Of a stretch of DNA of 64,000 nucleotides, positions 44,054 to 53,644 are shown piece after piece. The notes beneath the pieces were generated by a model, which saw only the letters and a list, made by a program, of their open reading frames with translations, was not told the DNA's origin and did not search any database. A program made the translations under genes and the position numbers. The stretch covers positions 1 to 64,000 of the forward strand of contig NZ_JAOAOQ010000032.1 of the NCBI RefSeq assembly GCF_030398385.1, in the 5' to 3' direction. Source of the DNA: Aquibium sp. ELW1220 (lineage in GTDB: Bacteria > Pseudomonadota > Alphaproteobacteria > Rhizobiales > Rhizobiaceae). Position 1 is the first letter of the stretch, and each line of letters starts with the position of its first letter.

Positions 44054-44398
44054 GTGGCGCTGTTTGCGGCCATCGACATCGAAGGCGTGCAGCCGGAAGA
44101 GGGCGCTCCGGCGCCCGACCGGCTGATCGCGGGAGCCCCGCGCTTCACCACCTGGAACGCCGAGGAGGCCGACGGCGGCCTCTATGCCGGCATCTGGGAG
44201 GCGACGCCGGGCAAGTGGCGCATCGTCTACGACGAGTGGGAATTCTGCCACATCCTCTCCGGCGTCTCGGTGATCGCCGAGGACGGCGGCGCGGCCCGCA
44301 CGGTCAAGGCCGGCGACAGCTTCGTGCTCAGGCCGGGGTTCAGGGGGACGTGGGAAGTGGTTGAAACGACTCGCAAGGAGTATGTGATCCGAGTGTAG
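44054..44398 (+). CDS. Cupin-domain (DUF861-like) protein
   Basis: 114-residue single-cupin protein: PGKWRIVYDEWEFCHILSGVSVIAEDGG forms the first cupin motif with the E-x-C-H-I ending, and AGDSFVLRPGFRGTWEVVE the second (PGD/W-x-V-E type). Such EutQ/DUF861 proteins are small metal-binding or ureidoglycine-aminohydrolase-like proteins; function unknown. A GTG start at 44054 comes 4 bp after the metY stop, so it is in the metY transcript. Confidence 0.85.
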   Translation: MALFAAIDIEGVQPEEGAPAPDRLIAGAPRFTTWNAEEADGGLYAGIWEATPGKWRIVYDEWEFCHILSGVSVIAEDGGAARTVKAGDSFVLRPGFRGTWEVVETTRKEYVIRV

Positions 44399-44422
44399 GA
44401 TCGGCTAGGCGGGGAGGTAGAC

Positions 44423-44659
44423 GTGCCTACCATTTTGCGCGATGGCGGCTATCGGTTCTTTTTCTTCAGCCGAAAAGATGACGAGCCGCCGCATATCCAC
44501 GTCGAGCATGGTGACAAGCTCGCGAAGTTCTGGCTCGACCCGGTCGAGCTCGCCTCCGCAAGACGTTTTCGAACGCACGAACTTGGAGCATTGCGCCTGG
44601 TGGTGATAGAGTATCGTGAGCGCTTTCTGGAGGCTTGGGATGAACATTTTGGCGACTGA
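44423..44659 (+). CDS. DUF4160 protein, candidate toxin-antitoxin component
   Basis: 78 residues. PTILRDGGYRFFFFSRKDDEPPHIHVEH is the DUF4160 signature (R-x-x-x-F-F-x-x-x-x-x-EPPHIHVxxxxxxAKFWL). It overlaps by 20 bp the start of a DUF2442 gene; these two families recur together and are usually treated as a putative toxin-antitoxin pair, although the mechanism is not established. The codon for Met at 44423 is GTG with GGGGAGG 10 nt upstream. Confidence 0.85.
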   Translation: MPTILRDGGYRFFFFSRKDDEPPHIHVEHGDKLAKFWLDPVELASARRFRTHELGALRLVVIEYRERFLEAWDEHFGD

Positions 44660-44912
44660 CGACACCGCGAAGGCTGTCGATGTCAGCGTGTCGGACATGA
44701 GTCTGAAAGTCAGCCTCGACGACGGCCGCGAGATCTCCGTTCCGCTCGATTGGTTTCCCCGCCTGCGCGATGCCACGCCGTCCCAACGCGCCAACTGGCG
44801 CCTGATTGGAACGGGTGAAGGCATGCACTGGCCTGACGTCGACGAGGACATCTCCGTCGCCGGGCTGCTGCGGGGGCGCATGTCCGGGCGTTCGAAGACA
44901 CGCGCTGCTTGA
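44640..44912 (+). CDS. DUF2442 protein, partner of DUF4160
   Basis: 90 residues. VSVSDMSLKVSLDDGREISVPLDWFPRL followed by GMHWPDVDEDISVAGLL is the DUF2442 core (quoted by its ends). ATG 44640 lies inside the DUF4160 gene's last codons, giving 20-bp overlap and coupled translation. Family members are small and often paired with DUF4160; here the pair sits beside a relic of a GNAT toxin, so the locus looks like a stack of toxin-antitoxin-type genes. Confidence 0.88.
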   Translation: MNILATDDTAKAVDVSVSDMSLKVSLDDGREISVPLDWFPRLRDATPSQRANWRLIGTGEGMHWPDVDEDISVAGLLRGRMSGRSKTRAA

Positions 44913-45069
44913 TTACCTTCGGGCAAGCATGCTTCCGTTGGTCCATGCGAAGGACGATGCCGCCAGGCGCTTCTATCTTCGCTGTGCAGAATTCATCGAG
45001 TACCCCGAAGACAGCCGGACGCTGTTCCTGCCGATCGAAACCGTCGTCGCTGAGTACAGCCCGAACTGA
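44896..45069 (+). pseudogene. Truncated GNAT-type (TacT-like) toxin relic
   Basis: Only the C-terminal ~57 residues remain in frame: HALLDYLRASMLPLVHAKDD, then AARRFYLRCAEF and DSRTLFLPIETVVAEYSP. The A-x-x-FY-x-x-x-x-F and RTLFLP(I/M)ET pattern is the end of GNAT toxins of DUF1778-type modules. The acetyl-CoA-binding half is missing, and the surviving part overlaps the DUF2442 3' end in another frame, so it cannot be functional. No DUF1778 antitoxin is nearby. Confidence 0.75.
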
Positions 45070-45091
45070 ACGGACGTGCCGCGCTCCGCTG

Positions 45092-46333
45092 TCACCAGCG
45101 AGCCGCCAGCCGCTCCAGCCCGTGAAAATGGTAGGTCTCCCGGTAGACGGGCTCTTCGGCCAAGGCCAGCTTCGGCAGCCGCTCGAACAGGACCTTGAGC
45201 GCGATCTCCATCTCCAGCCGCGCCAGCGGCGCGCCGATGCAGAAGTGAATGCCGGCCCCCAGTGACACGTTCTTCTGATCGGTGCGCGCGGGGTCGAAGC
45301 TGTGGGGCTCCGAGAAGGCCTTCGGATCGCGGTTGGCCGCGCCGAGCAGCAGTCCGATCTGCTCCCCGGGCTTCACCACGACGCCCGGTTCGATCTCGAC
45401 AGCCTGGTAGGCATAGCGGCGGAACATGTGCAGGGGCGCGTCGTGGCGCAGGCATTCCTCGACGGTGGCTGCAACGGTGCGCTGGTCGCCGAAGAACCGA
45501 CGCGGATCGCCGCCCTGGTGCAGGATCGCGCGAATGGCGTTGCCGGTCTGGTGAACGGTCGCTTCGTGGCCCGCGTTCAGGAGCTGGATGGCCGACGCCG
45601 TCAGCTCCGCGTCCGACAGCCTGTCGCCGCCGTCGCGCGCCGCGATCAGCACGCTGAGCAGATCGTCTCCGGGGGATTTTCGGCGTTCCTCGACATAGCC
45701 TTCGAGGAAGCCGGCGAATTCGCGCGCCGCCTCGTTGGCGCGCACTTCGACCTCGCGGGTCCGGCCGAACATGTGCATGGCGACCATGTCGTGCGACCAT
45801 TTCAGCAACTGGTCGTTCATGCTGGTCGGAACGCCGAGCATCTCGGCGATCACCGTGATCGGCACCGGCGTCGCGAACGCGGGAAGGAGATCGGCCTCTC
45901 CATTCGCCTCGATGCGATCGATCAGGGCGTGCGACAGGCGCTCGATCATCGGCCGTAGGCGCTCGACCTGGCGCGAGACGAAGGCACGGTTGACCAGCGT
46001 GCGCAGCCGCGTGTGCGCGGGCGGCTCGAGTTCGAGCATCGAATGCGTGGCGAACGCATCATAATCGACAAGATGATCGCGCGGGCCGGCATAGCCGTCC
46101 TCGGGCGCGCCCTCGGGCTTCTCGCGGCCGAAACGCCGGTCACGCAGCAGGCGGTTGACGTCGTCATATCCGGCAAAGCACCAGAAGCCGTATTCTTCCC
46201 AGAAGAAGGTCGGCGCCTTCGCGTGCAGGGACGCGTAAGCCGTATAGGGATCCTGCACGAAGACCGGATCGTGCGGCGAAAGATGCAGGTGCCTGGTCTC
46301 AGGATCGAGCGAAAATGCGGCTTGTCTGGTCAT
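45092..46333 (-). CDS. Cytochrome P450
   Basis: 413-residue soluble bacterial P450. Heme-Cys365 lies in GIHFCIGAPLARLE; the I-helix motif is AGHEAT (variant of AGxxT, ~240), the K-helix ExxR is in VEECLRHD. The N-terminal 20-60 residues show the usual proline-rich meander start. No ferredoxin or reductase gene is near, so electrons come from elsewhere; substrate unknown. ATG 46333 has AAGG upstream; an in-frame ATG at 46360 overlaps the beta-lactamase stop. It starts 19 bp after that stop, so the two form one transcript. Confidence 0.93.
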   Translation of the reverse strand: MTRQAAFSLDPETRHLHLSPHDPVFVQDPYTAYASLHAKAPTFFWEEYGFWCFAGYDDVNRLLRDRRFGREKPEGAPEDGYAGPRDHLVDYDAFATHSMLELEPPAHTRLRTLVNRAFVSRQVERLRPMIERLSHALIDRIEANGEADLLPAFATPVPITVIAEMLGVPTSMNDQLLKWSHDMVAMHMFGRTREVEVRANEAAREFAGFLEGYVEERRKSPGDDLLSVLIAARDGGDRLSDAELTASAIQLLNAGHEATVHQTGNAIRAILHQGGDPRRFFGDQRTVAATVEECLRHDAPLHMFRRYAYQAVEIEPGVVVKPGEQIGLLLGAANRDPKAFSEPHSFDPARTDQKNVSLGAGIHFCIGAPLARLEMEIALKVLFERLPKLALAEEPVYRETYHFHGLERLAARW

Positions 46334-46352
46334 GGCTTTGCCTTCGAACTCC

Positions 46353-47177
46353 TCAGTCATTGGCCGGTGCGCCGATCGATCCGGCAAGACGGGACCAGTC
46401 GGCGATGAAGGCGTCGCGGGTGCGCGGGCCCGGCGAACCCTTCCCCGCGCTCTCGTCCTGGTCCAGCCGCGCGAAGACGACGCGGCGTCCGTCGCGTTCG
46501 GCCCAGCCGACGAACCACCCCCAGCCGCGCGTCCGGTCGAAGGAGCCGTCCGCACGACGGGGATAAGCCCCTCCGGTCTTGCCGTGCAGCATCCATCCAT
46601 CCGGAAGCGCCCGCTGCTCGAGAAGCGAGGCCGCCTTGTCCATGGCCTGCGCCGACACCGGGAGCGTCCGGCTGACGAGGCGCGCGAGGAAGGCGACCTG
46701 TTCGTCCGGTGAAATCTGGAGCGAAGACGCGATCCAGCTGCGCTCGAGGCCGTTGTCCTGCCCCGGATCGCCGGAGAAATCGGCATTGCCATAGGAGAAT
46801 GCCCGCCCGTAGCGCGCCAGTCCTTCCGCGCCGAGGCGGATCGCGATCTGCTGCGAGTACCAGACGACCGAGTGCTTCATCCATCCCGCCGGATCGGTCG
46901 GCTGCCGCCATGCCGCGCCGCTCCAGTCGACATAGCCCGCCCTGTAAGGCCAGGCGGGCGAATGAGCGTCGGTCAGGATGCCGGCATCGTAGGCCATCAC
47001 GGCGAGCGCGACCTTGAAGGTGGAGGCAGGCGTCGCGCGGACGTCGCAGGTCCCTTCCGCGAGCAGCGCCGCCCCGGTGTCAGGCCGGGCGATCACCGTG
47101 CATATTGTCCTCGCCGCCGAAGGCTGCGAAAGAAGCGTCATCGCGAGCGTCAAGGCTGCGGCGGCGACACGTCTCAT
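46353..47177 (-). CDS. Class D (OXA-type) beta-lactamase
   Basis: 274 residues. Signal peptide to ~22 (LLSQPSAA-R). All class D active-site motifs are present: Ser52-Thr-Phe-Lys55 (STFK, with the Lys that is carbamylated in OXA enzymes), Ser103-Val-Val105, Tyr129-Gly-Asn131 (YGN), Trp148 and Lys200-Thr-Gly202 (KTG), then GWGWFVGW. It would hydrolyse penicillins in the periplasm; spectrum cannot be judged. ATG 47177 has AAGGAG 9 nt upstream. First gene of a two-gene unit with the cytochrome P450, and divergent from the FAD oxidoreductase by 120 bp. Confidence 0.95.
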   Translation of the reverse strand: MRRVAAAALTLAMTLLSQPSAARTICTVIARPDTGAALLAEGTCDVRATPASTFKVALAVMAYDAGILTDAHSPAWPYRAGYVDWSGAAWRQPTDPAGWMKHSVVWYSQQIAIRLGAEGLARYGRAFSYGNADFSGDPGQDNGLERSWIASSLQISPDEQVAFLARLVSRTLPVSAQAMDKAASLLEQRALPDGWMLHGKTGGAYPRRADGSFDRTRGWGWFVGWAERDGRRVVFARLDQDESAGKGSPGPRTRDAFIADWSRLAGSIGAPAND

Positions 47178-47297
47178 CCCGATCTTCTCCTTGATCTCTT
47201 CGGCTCCGGTGGACCACAACGCGGATCGGAATGGAAGTCGCGGTCGCACCTCGGCCGGCTCGGCCCCCGCCTCCGGGCACGGATTGGAGAACGGACA

Positions 47298-48401
47298 ATG
47301 GACGTCATCATCGTCGGCGCGGGCATCGCCGGTCTTTCCGCCGCCTGGTCGCTCGTCAAGCGCGGCCATGCCGTGACCCTGGTGGAGCAGGGGCCGATCC
47401 CCAACCCTCAGGCGGCCTCGGGCGACCATCACCGCATCATCCGCCGCGCCTACCCCTCCGCCACCGGCTACGGCCGGGCGATCACCGAGGCCTACGCGGC
47501 TTGGGACGACGTCTGGGCCGACCTCGGCGAGAGCCATCTCGACGCCCGCGGCTTCCTGTGCGTCTCGCGCGAACCGGGCGACGAGGCCGAGGACTATCTC
47601 GAAGGGCTGAAGGCGGGGGGATTTCCGTTCGAACTGCTGGCTCCGGACGACGCGGCGCGGCGCTGGCCGTTCCTCGACGCGGCGTCCATGCGCTACGCCT
47701 ATGTCTCGCCCGAAGGCGGCGCGCTGCATTGCCGGCGCATCGCCGAAGGGCTCGTGGCATGGCTGAGGGCCAAGGGCGCGACCGTGCTTGAAGATACCCG
47801 CGTGGCGGCGGTGGAGGCGGAGACCGGCTCGGTCATGCTGGCCGACGGGCGCAGGCTGTCGGCGGACCGTGTCGTCGTCACCGCAGGCGCGTGGGTCACC
47901 GAGCTGTTTCCAGACCTCGCCTCGGATCTCGCCACCTATCGTACGGCCGTGGTCTACCTCGATCCGCCGGCCGACCTGAAGGCGGCCTGGGAGGATGCGC
48001 CGGTGATCCTCGACGTCGGCGGCCGGACCGATGGCTACATCATCCCGCCGTCCGGGCAGGGCGGGCTGAAATTCGGGTCCGGCCTGCACAAGTTCGCCTC
48101 CGCCGACGCGGACGCGCACCGCCTGCCGGTGGCGGGCGAGGGCGAGGCGATCCGCGATCTGTTCGCGCCGCCGATGGTGCGGATCGGGGAGTACCGCGTC
48201 GAGGCCGTCGTGACCTGCGCCTACACCTTCACCGCAGACGAACGGTTCTTTGCCACCGAACGGGGCCGTTGCCTCGTCGTCTCGGCCTGTTCCGGACACG
48301 GCTACAAGTTCGGCGCGGCCGTCGGGCGCCGGGTGGCGGCGCATGTCGAGACCCCGGACCTGCCGGGCCTCGTTTCGTGGCTTCGCGCCGAGGCGGCGTA
48401 A
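47298..48401 (+). CDS. FAD-dependent oxidoreductase (D-amino-acid oxidase family)
   Basis: 367 residues. Dinucleotide fold at the N-terminus: [25 protein letters not shown] followed by an acidic VEQ end; the C-terminus has [17 protein letters not shown], the closing FAD motif of the DAO family (sarcosine oxidase/N-methyltryptophan oxidase group). Cys in that motif often holds FAD covalently in monomeric sarcosine oxidases. It likely oxidises an amino or N-methylamino acid. ATG 47298 has GGAG upstream. Divergent from the beta-lactamase gene. Confidence 0.9.
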   Translation: MDVIIVGAGIAGLSAAWSLVKRGHAVTLVEQGPIPNPQAASGDHHRIIRRAYPSATGYGRAITEAYAAWDDVWADLGESHLDARGFLCVSREPGDEAEDYLEGLKAGGFPFELLAPDDAARRWPFLDAASMRYAYVSPEGGALHCRRIAEGLVAWLRAKGATVLEDTRVAAVEAETGSVMLADGRRLSADRVVVTAGAWVTELFPDLASDLATYRTAVVYLDPPADLKAAWEDAPVILDVGGRTDGYIIPPSGQGGLKFGSGLHKFASADADAHRLPVAGEGEAIRDLFAPPMVRIGEYRVEAVVTCAYTFTADERFFATERGRCLVVSACSGHGYKFGAAVGRRVAAHVETPDLPGLVSWLRAEAA

Positions 48402-48441
48402 ACCATTTCCACGCTTTCGGTCCCCGACCATCGCGGGACCC

Positions 48442-48470
48442 TTGCGCTGCCCCGATTCCCCACCTTATCT
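48442..48470 (+). promoter_or_regulatory. Candidate heat-shock (RpoH-type) promoter of clpP
   Basis: CCTTGCGC (TTGCGC 48442-48447), 17-bp spacer, CCTTATCTAG (TTATCT 48465-48470). A -10 with CCTTAT-x-TAG fits the alphaproteobacterial sigma32 pattern better than sigma70. It leaves a ~70-nt leader before the clpP ATG. Confidence 0.4.
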
Positions 48471-48540
48471 AGCACCAACCTGTCCCTTGCCGATTCTGCG
48501 GTTTCATGCGCCCGAATCGATTCCACGAAGGAAACGTCCC

Positions 48541-49173
48541 ATGCGAAATCCCGTCGAAACCGCGATGAACCTCGTCCCCATGGTCGTCGAACAGACGAAC
48601 CGCGGCGAGCGCGCCTACGACATCTTCTCGCGCCTCCTCAAGGAGCGCATCATCTTCATCACGGGTCCGATCGAGGACGGCATGGCGACGCTGGTCTGCG
48701 CCCAGCTTCTCTTCCTCGAGGCCGAGAACCCGAAGAAGGAGATCTCGCTCTACATCAATTCGCCGGGTGGCATCGTGACGAGCGGCATGGCGATCTACGA
48801 CACCATGCAGTTCATCAAGCCGGCGGTGGCGACGCTGTGCATCGGCCAGGCCGCCTCGATGGGTTCGCTGCTCCTTTGCGCGGGTCACAAGGACATGCGC
48901 TTCGCCACGCCGAACGCGCGCATCATGGTGCACCAGCCGTCCGGCGGCTTCTCGGGCCAGGCATCCGACATCGAACGCCATGCGCAGGACATCATCAAGC
49001 TGAAGCGCCGCCTCAACGAGGTCTATGTCCAGCACACCGGGCAGGATTACGAGACGATCGAGCGCACGCTTGATCGCGACCATTTCATGACGTCCGACGA
49101 GGCGCAGGCCTTCGGGCTGATCGACAAGGTCATCTCGACCCGCGAGGCCCTCGAGGGTCCTTCCGCGGCGTGA
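48541..49173 (+). CDS. clpP: ATP-dependent Clp protease proteolytic subunit
   Basis: 210-residue serine peptidase that forms the tetradecameric ClpP barrel. Catalytic triad Ser106 (GQAASMGS), His131 (IMVHQPSGG) and Asp180 are present; N-terminal [29 protein letters not shown] is the alphaproteobacterial form (ends quoted). ATG 48541 has GAAGGA upstream. Followed by clpX after 303 bp and lon, the standard protein-quality-control cluster. Confidence 0.98.
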   Translation: MRNPVETAMNLVPMVVEQTNRGERAYDIFSRLLKERIIFITGPIEDGMATLVCAQLLFLEAENPKKEISLYINSPGGIVTSGMAIYDTMQFIKPAVATLCIGQAASMGSLLLCAGHKDMRFATPNARIMVHQPSGGFSGQASDIERHAQDIIKLKRRLNEVYVQHTGQDYETIERTLDRDHFMTSDEAQAFGLIDKVISTREALEGPSAA

Positions 49174-49476
49174 GGAAGGCTTTCCACAGCCCTTTGATGG
49201 CAATGCCGCATTTTTGAAGCATTTTGCGGCATTTCTGTCACAAAGGGGTGTTCCCACGGGGCGGCCGGCATCCTACGTTAAGCCTATGTTGAGTTTCGGG
49301 GGACTAGCGTCGACCGACCTGGGCGAATCGTTGCCGCACCTCGTGTTTTGTGTTTCGTTCGTGGGCGCTCGGCCCGTTCATCGGGAGCAGGGCGCGGCGC
49401 ATCGATCTCCCGGGACCGATGCCGCACCCCGAAAGGTCTGGCGACCGGCCGGCAGGGACTGAAAGGACTGAAGGGC
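49174..49476. other. 303-bp clpP-clpX intergenic region
   Basis: Holds one hairpin near its left end (annotated as a terminator). The rest is a typical regulatory spacer. I found no -35/-10 pair good enough to name, although independent clpX transcription is usual. No ORF similar to known proteins. Confidence 0.5.
49202..49233 (+). terminator. Hairpin after clpP
   Basis: AATGCCGCA (49202-49210) and TGCGGCATT (49225-49233) form a perfect 9-bp stem around a 14-nt loop, ~30 bp after the stop codon, followed by TCTG. Probably a weak terminator or mRNA 3'-end stabiliser. Confidence 0.5.
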
Positions 49477-50754
49477 ATGAGCAAAATCGGAAACAGCGGC
49501 GGCGGCGACTCCAAGAACACGCTCTACTGCTCTTTCTGCGGCAAGAGCCAGCATGAGGTGCGCAAGCTGATTGCCGGGCCGACCGTCTTCATCTGCGACG
49601 AGTGCGTCGAACTCTGCATGGACATCATCCGCGAGGAGAACAAGACCTCGATGGTGAAGTCCCGCGAGGGGGTTCCCACGCCGCAGGAGATCCTGAAGGT
49701 CCTGGACGATTACGTGATCGGTCAGCCCTACGCCAAGCGCGTCCTGTCGGTCGCCGTCCACAATCACTACAAGCGCCTGGCTCACGCCTCGAAGAGCAAC
49801 GACGTCGAACTGGCGAAGTCGAACATCCTGCTGATCGGCCCGACCGGCTGCGGCAAGACGCTGCTCGCCCAGACGCTGGCCCGCATCATCGACGTGCCCT
49901 TCACCATGGCGGATGCGACGACGCTCACCGAAGCCGGCTATGTCGGCGAGGATGTCGAGAACATCATCCTCAAGCTGCTGCAGTCGGCCGACTACAATGT
50001 CGAGCGGGCGCAGCGCGGCATCGTCTACATCGACGAGATCGACAAGATCAGCCGCAAGTCGGACAACCCTTCGATCACCCGCGACGTCTCGGGCGAGGGC
50101 GTCCAGCAGGCGCTGCTCAAGATCATGGAAGGCACGACGGCCTCCGTGCCGCCCCAGGGCGGCCGCAAGCACCCGCAGCAGGAGTTCCTGCAGGTGGACA
50201 CGACCAACATCCTGTTCATCTGCGGCGGCGCCTTCGCCGGTCTCGACCGGATCATCTCCGACCGCGGCCGCAAGACGTCCATCGGCTTTGCCGCCAACGT
50301 CGCCTCGCCGGAGGACCGCCGCACCGGCGAAGTTTTCCGCCTGGTCGAGCCCGAGGACCTCTTGAAGTTCGGGTTGATCCCGGAATTCGTCGGCCGCCTG
50401 CCCGTGCTGGCGACGCTCGAGGATCTCGACGAGCCGGCGCTGATCCAGATCCTGACCGAGCCGAAGAACGCGCTCGTCAAGCAGTACCAGCGCATGTTCG
50501 AGATGGAGAACGTCGAGCTGACCTTCCACGAGACGGCGCTGTCGGCCATCGCCAAGCGCGCCATCGAGCGCAAGACCGGCGCGCGCGGCCTGCGGTCCAT
50601 CATGGAAGCGATCCTTCTCGACACCATGTTCGAGCTGCCGGCGCTGGAGGGCGTCCAGGAAGTGGTGATCTCCGACGACGTGGTCACCGGCAAGGCGCGC
50701 CCGCTCTACATCTATGCCGAGCCCAAGAAGGAAAAGGCCAACGCCTCTGCGTAA
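49477..50754 (+). CDS. clpX: ATP-dependent Clp protease ATP-binding subunit ClpX
   Basis: 425-residue AAA+ unfoldase. Zinc-binding domain with CSFCGK (~19-24) and CDECVELC (~41-48); Walker A GPTGCGKT (~120), Walker [10 protein letters not shown], sensor arginine regions, and the ClpP-binding IGF loop as SIGFAAN. It delivers substrates such as ssrA-tagged proteins and, in alphaproteobacteria, cell-cycle regulators to ClpP. ATG 49477 has AAGGAC and AAGGGC upstream. Coordinates and order clpP-clpX-lon are conserved. Confidence 0.98.
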   Translation: MSKIGNSGGGDSKNTLYCSFCGKSQHEVRKLIAGPTVFICDECVELCMDIIREENKTSMVKSREGVPTPQEILKVLDDYVIGQPYAKRVLSVAVHNHYKRLAHASKSNDVELAKSNILLIGPTGCGKTLLAQTLARIIDVPFTMADATTLTEAGYVGEDVENIILKLLQSADYNVERAQRGIVYIDEIDKISRKSDNPSITRDVSGEGVQQALLKIMEGTTASVPPQGGRKHPQQEFLQVDTTNILFICGGAFAGLDRIISDRGRKTSIGFAANVASPEDRRTGEVFRLVEPEDLLKFGLIPEFVGRLPVLATLEDLDEPALIQILTEPKNALVKQYQRMFEMENVELTFHETALSAIAKRAIERKTGARGLRSIMEAILLDTMFELPALEGVQEVVISDDVVTGKARPLYIYAEPKKEKANASA

Positions 50755-50777
50755 GGGCTTGCTCCTCCGCAAAATCG

Positions 50778-50815
50778 GGAAAGGGCGCCGTCGTTTCGGC
50801 GCCTTTTCCGTTTTC
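50778..50815 (+). terminator. Intrinsic terminator of clpX
   Basis: GGAAAGGGCGCCG (50778-50790) pairs with CGGCGCCTTTTCC (50797-50809) over 13 bp with one G-U and a 6-nt TCGTTT loop, then GTTTTC. It ends the clpX transcript 24 bp after the stop. Confidence 0.85.
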
Positions 50816-51033
50816 TCCGGGCAGGAATGCGGCTCGCCGGAAGGTTCCTCCTGCGGTCGTTTCGCAGCCCTTGATCTTTTGGTTCGGGAGTTCCACCTAA
50901 CGATTCATCAGGCGGCAGGCCTCTCCGTGCTACTTTCCTCCCACTCCCTTGCGGGCATAGGCGGATCGGCCTGCAGCCGCTAATATGAGATTCGCGGTTG
51001 GCTCATGGTGGCCGCGAAGTGAAAGGCAAATCG

Positions 51034-53448
51034 ATGTCCAACACCACTCGATCCACTGGCGCGGCAACCGTCTACGCAGTCCTCCCCCTGCGCGATATCG
51101 TCGTGTTCCCGCACATGATCGTGCCGCTCTTCGTCGGCCGCGAGAAGTCGATCAAGGCGCTCGAAGAGGTCATGGGTGCCGACAAGCAGATCCTGCTCGC
51201 CACCCAGAAGAACGCCTCCGACGACGATCCGGAGCCGGATGCGATCTTTGAGGTCGGCACGCTGGCCAATGTTCTGCAGCTGCTCAAGCTTCCCGACGGC
51301 ACCGTGAAGGTGCTGGTGGAGGGCACCGCGCGCGCGCGCATCGCCTCCTTCACCGACCGCACGGACTTCCATGAAGTGCGCGCCGTCATCCTGCCGGAGC
51401 CCGACGAAGAGGAAGTCGAAGTCGAGGCGCTGGCCCGCTCGGTGGTTTCCGACTTCGAGAACTACGTCAAGCTGAACAAGAAGATATCTCCCGAGGTCGT
51501 GGGTGCCGTCGGCCAGATCGACGACTACTCCAAGCTCGCCGACACCATTGCCTCGCATCTCGCCATCAAGATCCCCGAGAAGCAGGAGATGCTGGCCACC
51601 CTCTCCGTCAAGGAGCGGCTCGAGAAGGCCATGGGCTTCATGGAAGCCGAGATCTCGGTGCTGCAGGTCGAAAAGCGCATCCGCTCGCGCGTCAAGCGCC
51701 AGATGGAGAAGACGCAGCGCGAGTATTACCTCAACGAGCAGATGAAGGCGATCCAGAAGGAGCTCGGCGAGGGCGAGGACGGCCGCGACGAGGCCGCCGA
51801 GATCGAGGAGCGCATCAAGAAGACCAAGCTCACCAAGGAAGCGCGCGAGAAGGCGAATGCGGAGCTGAAGAAGCTGCGCTCGATGTCGCCGATGTCGGCC
51901 GAGTCCACGGTGGTGCGCAACTATCTCGACTGGCTGCTGTCGATCCCGTGGGGCAAGAACTCCAAGGTCAAGCAGGACCTGGATTTTGCCCAGAACGTGC
52001 TCGACACCGATCATTTCGGCCTCGACAAGGTCAAGGACCGCATCGTCGAGTACCTGGCCGTCCAGAGCCGCCAGAAGAAGCTGAAGGGGCCGATCCTGTG
52101 CCTCGTCGGTCCTCCCGGCGTCGGCAAGACCTCGCTCGGCAAGTCGATCGCCAAGGCGACCGGCCGCGAGTTCGTGCGCATGGCGCTCGGCGGCGTGCGT
52201 GACGAGGCCGAAATCCGCGGTCACCGCCGCACCTACATCGGCTCGATGCCCGGCAAGGTCATCCAGTCGATGAAGAAGGCGAAGAAGTCCAACCCGCTCT
52301 TCCTGCTCGACGAGATCGACAAGATGGGCATGGACTTCCGCGGCGATCCGTCATCGGCCCTGCTCGAGGTGCTCGATCCGGAACAGAACGCGACCTTCAT
52401 GGATCACTACCTCGAGGTCGAGTACGACCTGTCGAGCGTCATGTTCGTGACCACGGCCAATACGCTGAACATCCCGCCGGCCCTCATGGACCGCATGGAG
52501 ATCATCCGTATCGCCGGCTACACCGAGGACGAGAAGGTCGAGATCGCCAAGCGGCACCTGCTCCCCAAGGCGGTGCGCGACCACGCCCTGCAGGCCAAGG
52601 AGTTCTCGGTCACCGACGAGGCGATCCGGGCGATGATCCAGACCTACACCCGCGAAGCGGGCGTGCGCAGCCTCGAGCGCGAGCTGATGAAGCTCGCACG
52701 CAAGGCCGTGACCGAGATCCTGAGGACCAAGAAGCCTGCGGTGAACATCACCCAGGACAATCTTTCGGACTATCTCGGCGTGCCGCGCTATCGCTACGGC
52801 CAGGTCGAGGGCGAGGATCAGGTGGGCGTCGTCACGGGTCTCGCCTGGACCGAGGTCGGCGGCGAACTGCTGACGATCGAAGGCGTCATGATGCCAGGCA
52901 AGGGCAAGATGACGGTCACCGGCAACCTGAAGGACGTGATGAAGGAGTCCATCTCGGCCGCGGCGTCCTATGTCCGGTCGAGGGCGATCGACTTCGGCAT
53001 CGAGCCGCCGCTGTTCGACAAGCGCGACATCCACGTGCACGTGCCGGAAGGCGCGACGCCGAAGGACGGTCCGTCGGCGGGCGTCGCCATGGTCACCGCT
53101 ATCGTCTCGGTGCTGACCGGCATTCCGGTCAAGGCCGACGTGGCGATGACCGGCGAGATCACGCTGCGCGGACGCGTCCTGCCGATCGGCGGCCTCAAGG
53201 AGAAGCTGCTCGCCGCACTGCGCGGCGGCATCAAGAAGGTGCTGATCCCCGAGGAGAACGCCAAGGATCTGGCCGACATCCCCGACAACGTGAAGAGCGG
53301 CATGGAGATCATCCCGGTCGCCCGGGTGGGCGAGGTGCTGCAGCACGCCCTGCAGCGCATGCCTGAGGCGATCGAGTGGGTCGAGCCGGTGGAGCCCGCC
53401 AAGAAGGCGGCCGTCGACGAGGCCGGTGCTGCCACGCTGGCGCACTGA
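51034..53448 (+). CDS. lon: ATP-dependent protease Lon
   Basis: 804-residue soluble LonA. N-terminal substrate-binding LAN domain ([21 protein letters not shown] start), a coiled-coil middle, AAA+ module with Walker [11 protein letters not shown] (~365) and FLLDEIDK, and a C-terminal protease domain with catalytic Ser681 (KDGPSAGVA) and Lys724 (GGLKEKLLA). It degrades misfolded and short-lived regulators. ATG 51034 with AAAGG upstream was chosen; an in-frame TTG 12 codons earlier has no support. Followed directly by terminators and hupB. Confidence 0.98.
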   Translation: MSNTTRSTGAATVYAVLPLRDIVVFPHMIVPLFVGREKSIKALEEVMGADKQILLATQKNASDDDPEPDAIFEVGTLANVLQLLKLPDGTVKVLVEGTARARIASFTDRTDFHEVRAVILPEPDEEEVEVEALARSVVSDFENYVKLNKKISPEVVGAVGQIDDYSKLADTIASHLAIKIPEKQEMLATLSVKERLEKAMGFMEAEISVLQVEKRIRSRVKRQMEKTQREYYLNEQMKAIQKELGEGEDGRDEAAEIEERIKKTKLTKEAREKANAELKKLRSMSPMSAESTVVRNYLDWLLSIPWGKNSKVKQDLDFAQNVLDTDHFGLDKVKDRIVEYLAVQSRQKKLKGPILCLVGPPGVGKTSLGKSIAKATGREFVRMALGGVRDEAEIRGHRRTYIGSMPGKVIQSMKKAKKSNPLFLLDEIDKMGMDFRGDPSSALLEVLDPEQNATFMDHYLEVEYDLSSVMFVTTANTLNIPPALMDRMEIIRIAGYTEDEKVEIAKRHLLPKAVRDHALQAKEFSVTDEAIRAMIQTYTREAGVRSLERELMKLARKAVTEILRTKKPAVNITQDNLSDYLGVPRYRYGQVEGEDQVGVVTGLAWTEVGGELLTIEGVMMPGKGKMTVTGNLKDVMKESISAAASYVRSRAIDFGIEPPLFDKRDIHVHVPEGATPKDGPSAGVAMVTAIVSVLTGIPVKADVAMTGEITLRGRVLPIGGLKEKLLAALRGGIKKVLIPEENAKDLADIPDNVKSGMEIIPVARVGEVLQHALQRMPEAIEWVEPVEPAKKAAVDEAGAATLAH

Positions 53449-53476
53449 TCGGCATCAGCCAGGCATCAAAAAGCGG

Positions 53477-53504
53477 AAGGCCGGACGCGAGTTCGGCCTT
53501 TCTT
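53477..53504 (+). terminator. Terminator of lon (first hairpin)
   Basis: AAGGCCG (53477-53483) / CGGCCTT (53494-53500) with a 10-nt loop, then TCTTCG, 28 bp after the lon stop. Confidence 0.75.
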
Positions 53505-53520
53505 CGTCTAGAACCACCAA

Positions 53521-53548
53521 AAAACCGCGCAGTTCCGCGGTTTTCGGG
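53521..53548 (+). terminator. Second hairpin after lon
   Basis: AAAACCGCG (53521-53529) / CGCGGTTTT (53536-53544) perfect 9-bp stem with 6-nt loop, followed by CGGG and a further TTTTT. It works in tandem with the first hairpin to insulate hupB. Confidence 0.75.
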
Positions 53549-53558
53549 TTTTTCGGAC

Positions 53559-53587
53559 TTGGTTGCTGCACGCGATCTCAATACAGT
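53559..53587 (+). promoter_or_regulatory. Candidate promoter of hupB
   Basis: CTTGGTT (TTGGTT at 53559-53564), 17-bp spacer, TACAGT (53582-53587), just after the lon terminators and ~58 bp before the hupB ATG. Confidence 0.5.
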
Positions 53588-53644
53588 CCCGCCGCGGCCG
53601 TCGAGTCGCAGACAATGCGGTCAAGAGAATAAAATGAGGTTTTC

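Noticed and set aside
44806-44895. Longer coding frame upstream of the GNAT relic
   Set aside because: The frame is open there but overlaps the DUF2442 gene and shows no GNAT similarity; only the last ~57 codons resemble the toxin.
50880-51033. Heat-shock promoter for lon
   Set aside because: Several -35-like and -10-like boxes occur, but none with correct spacing.
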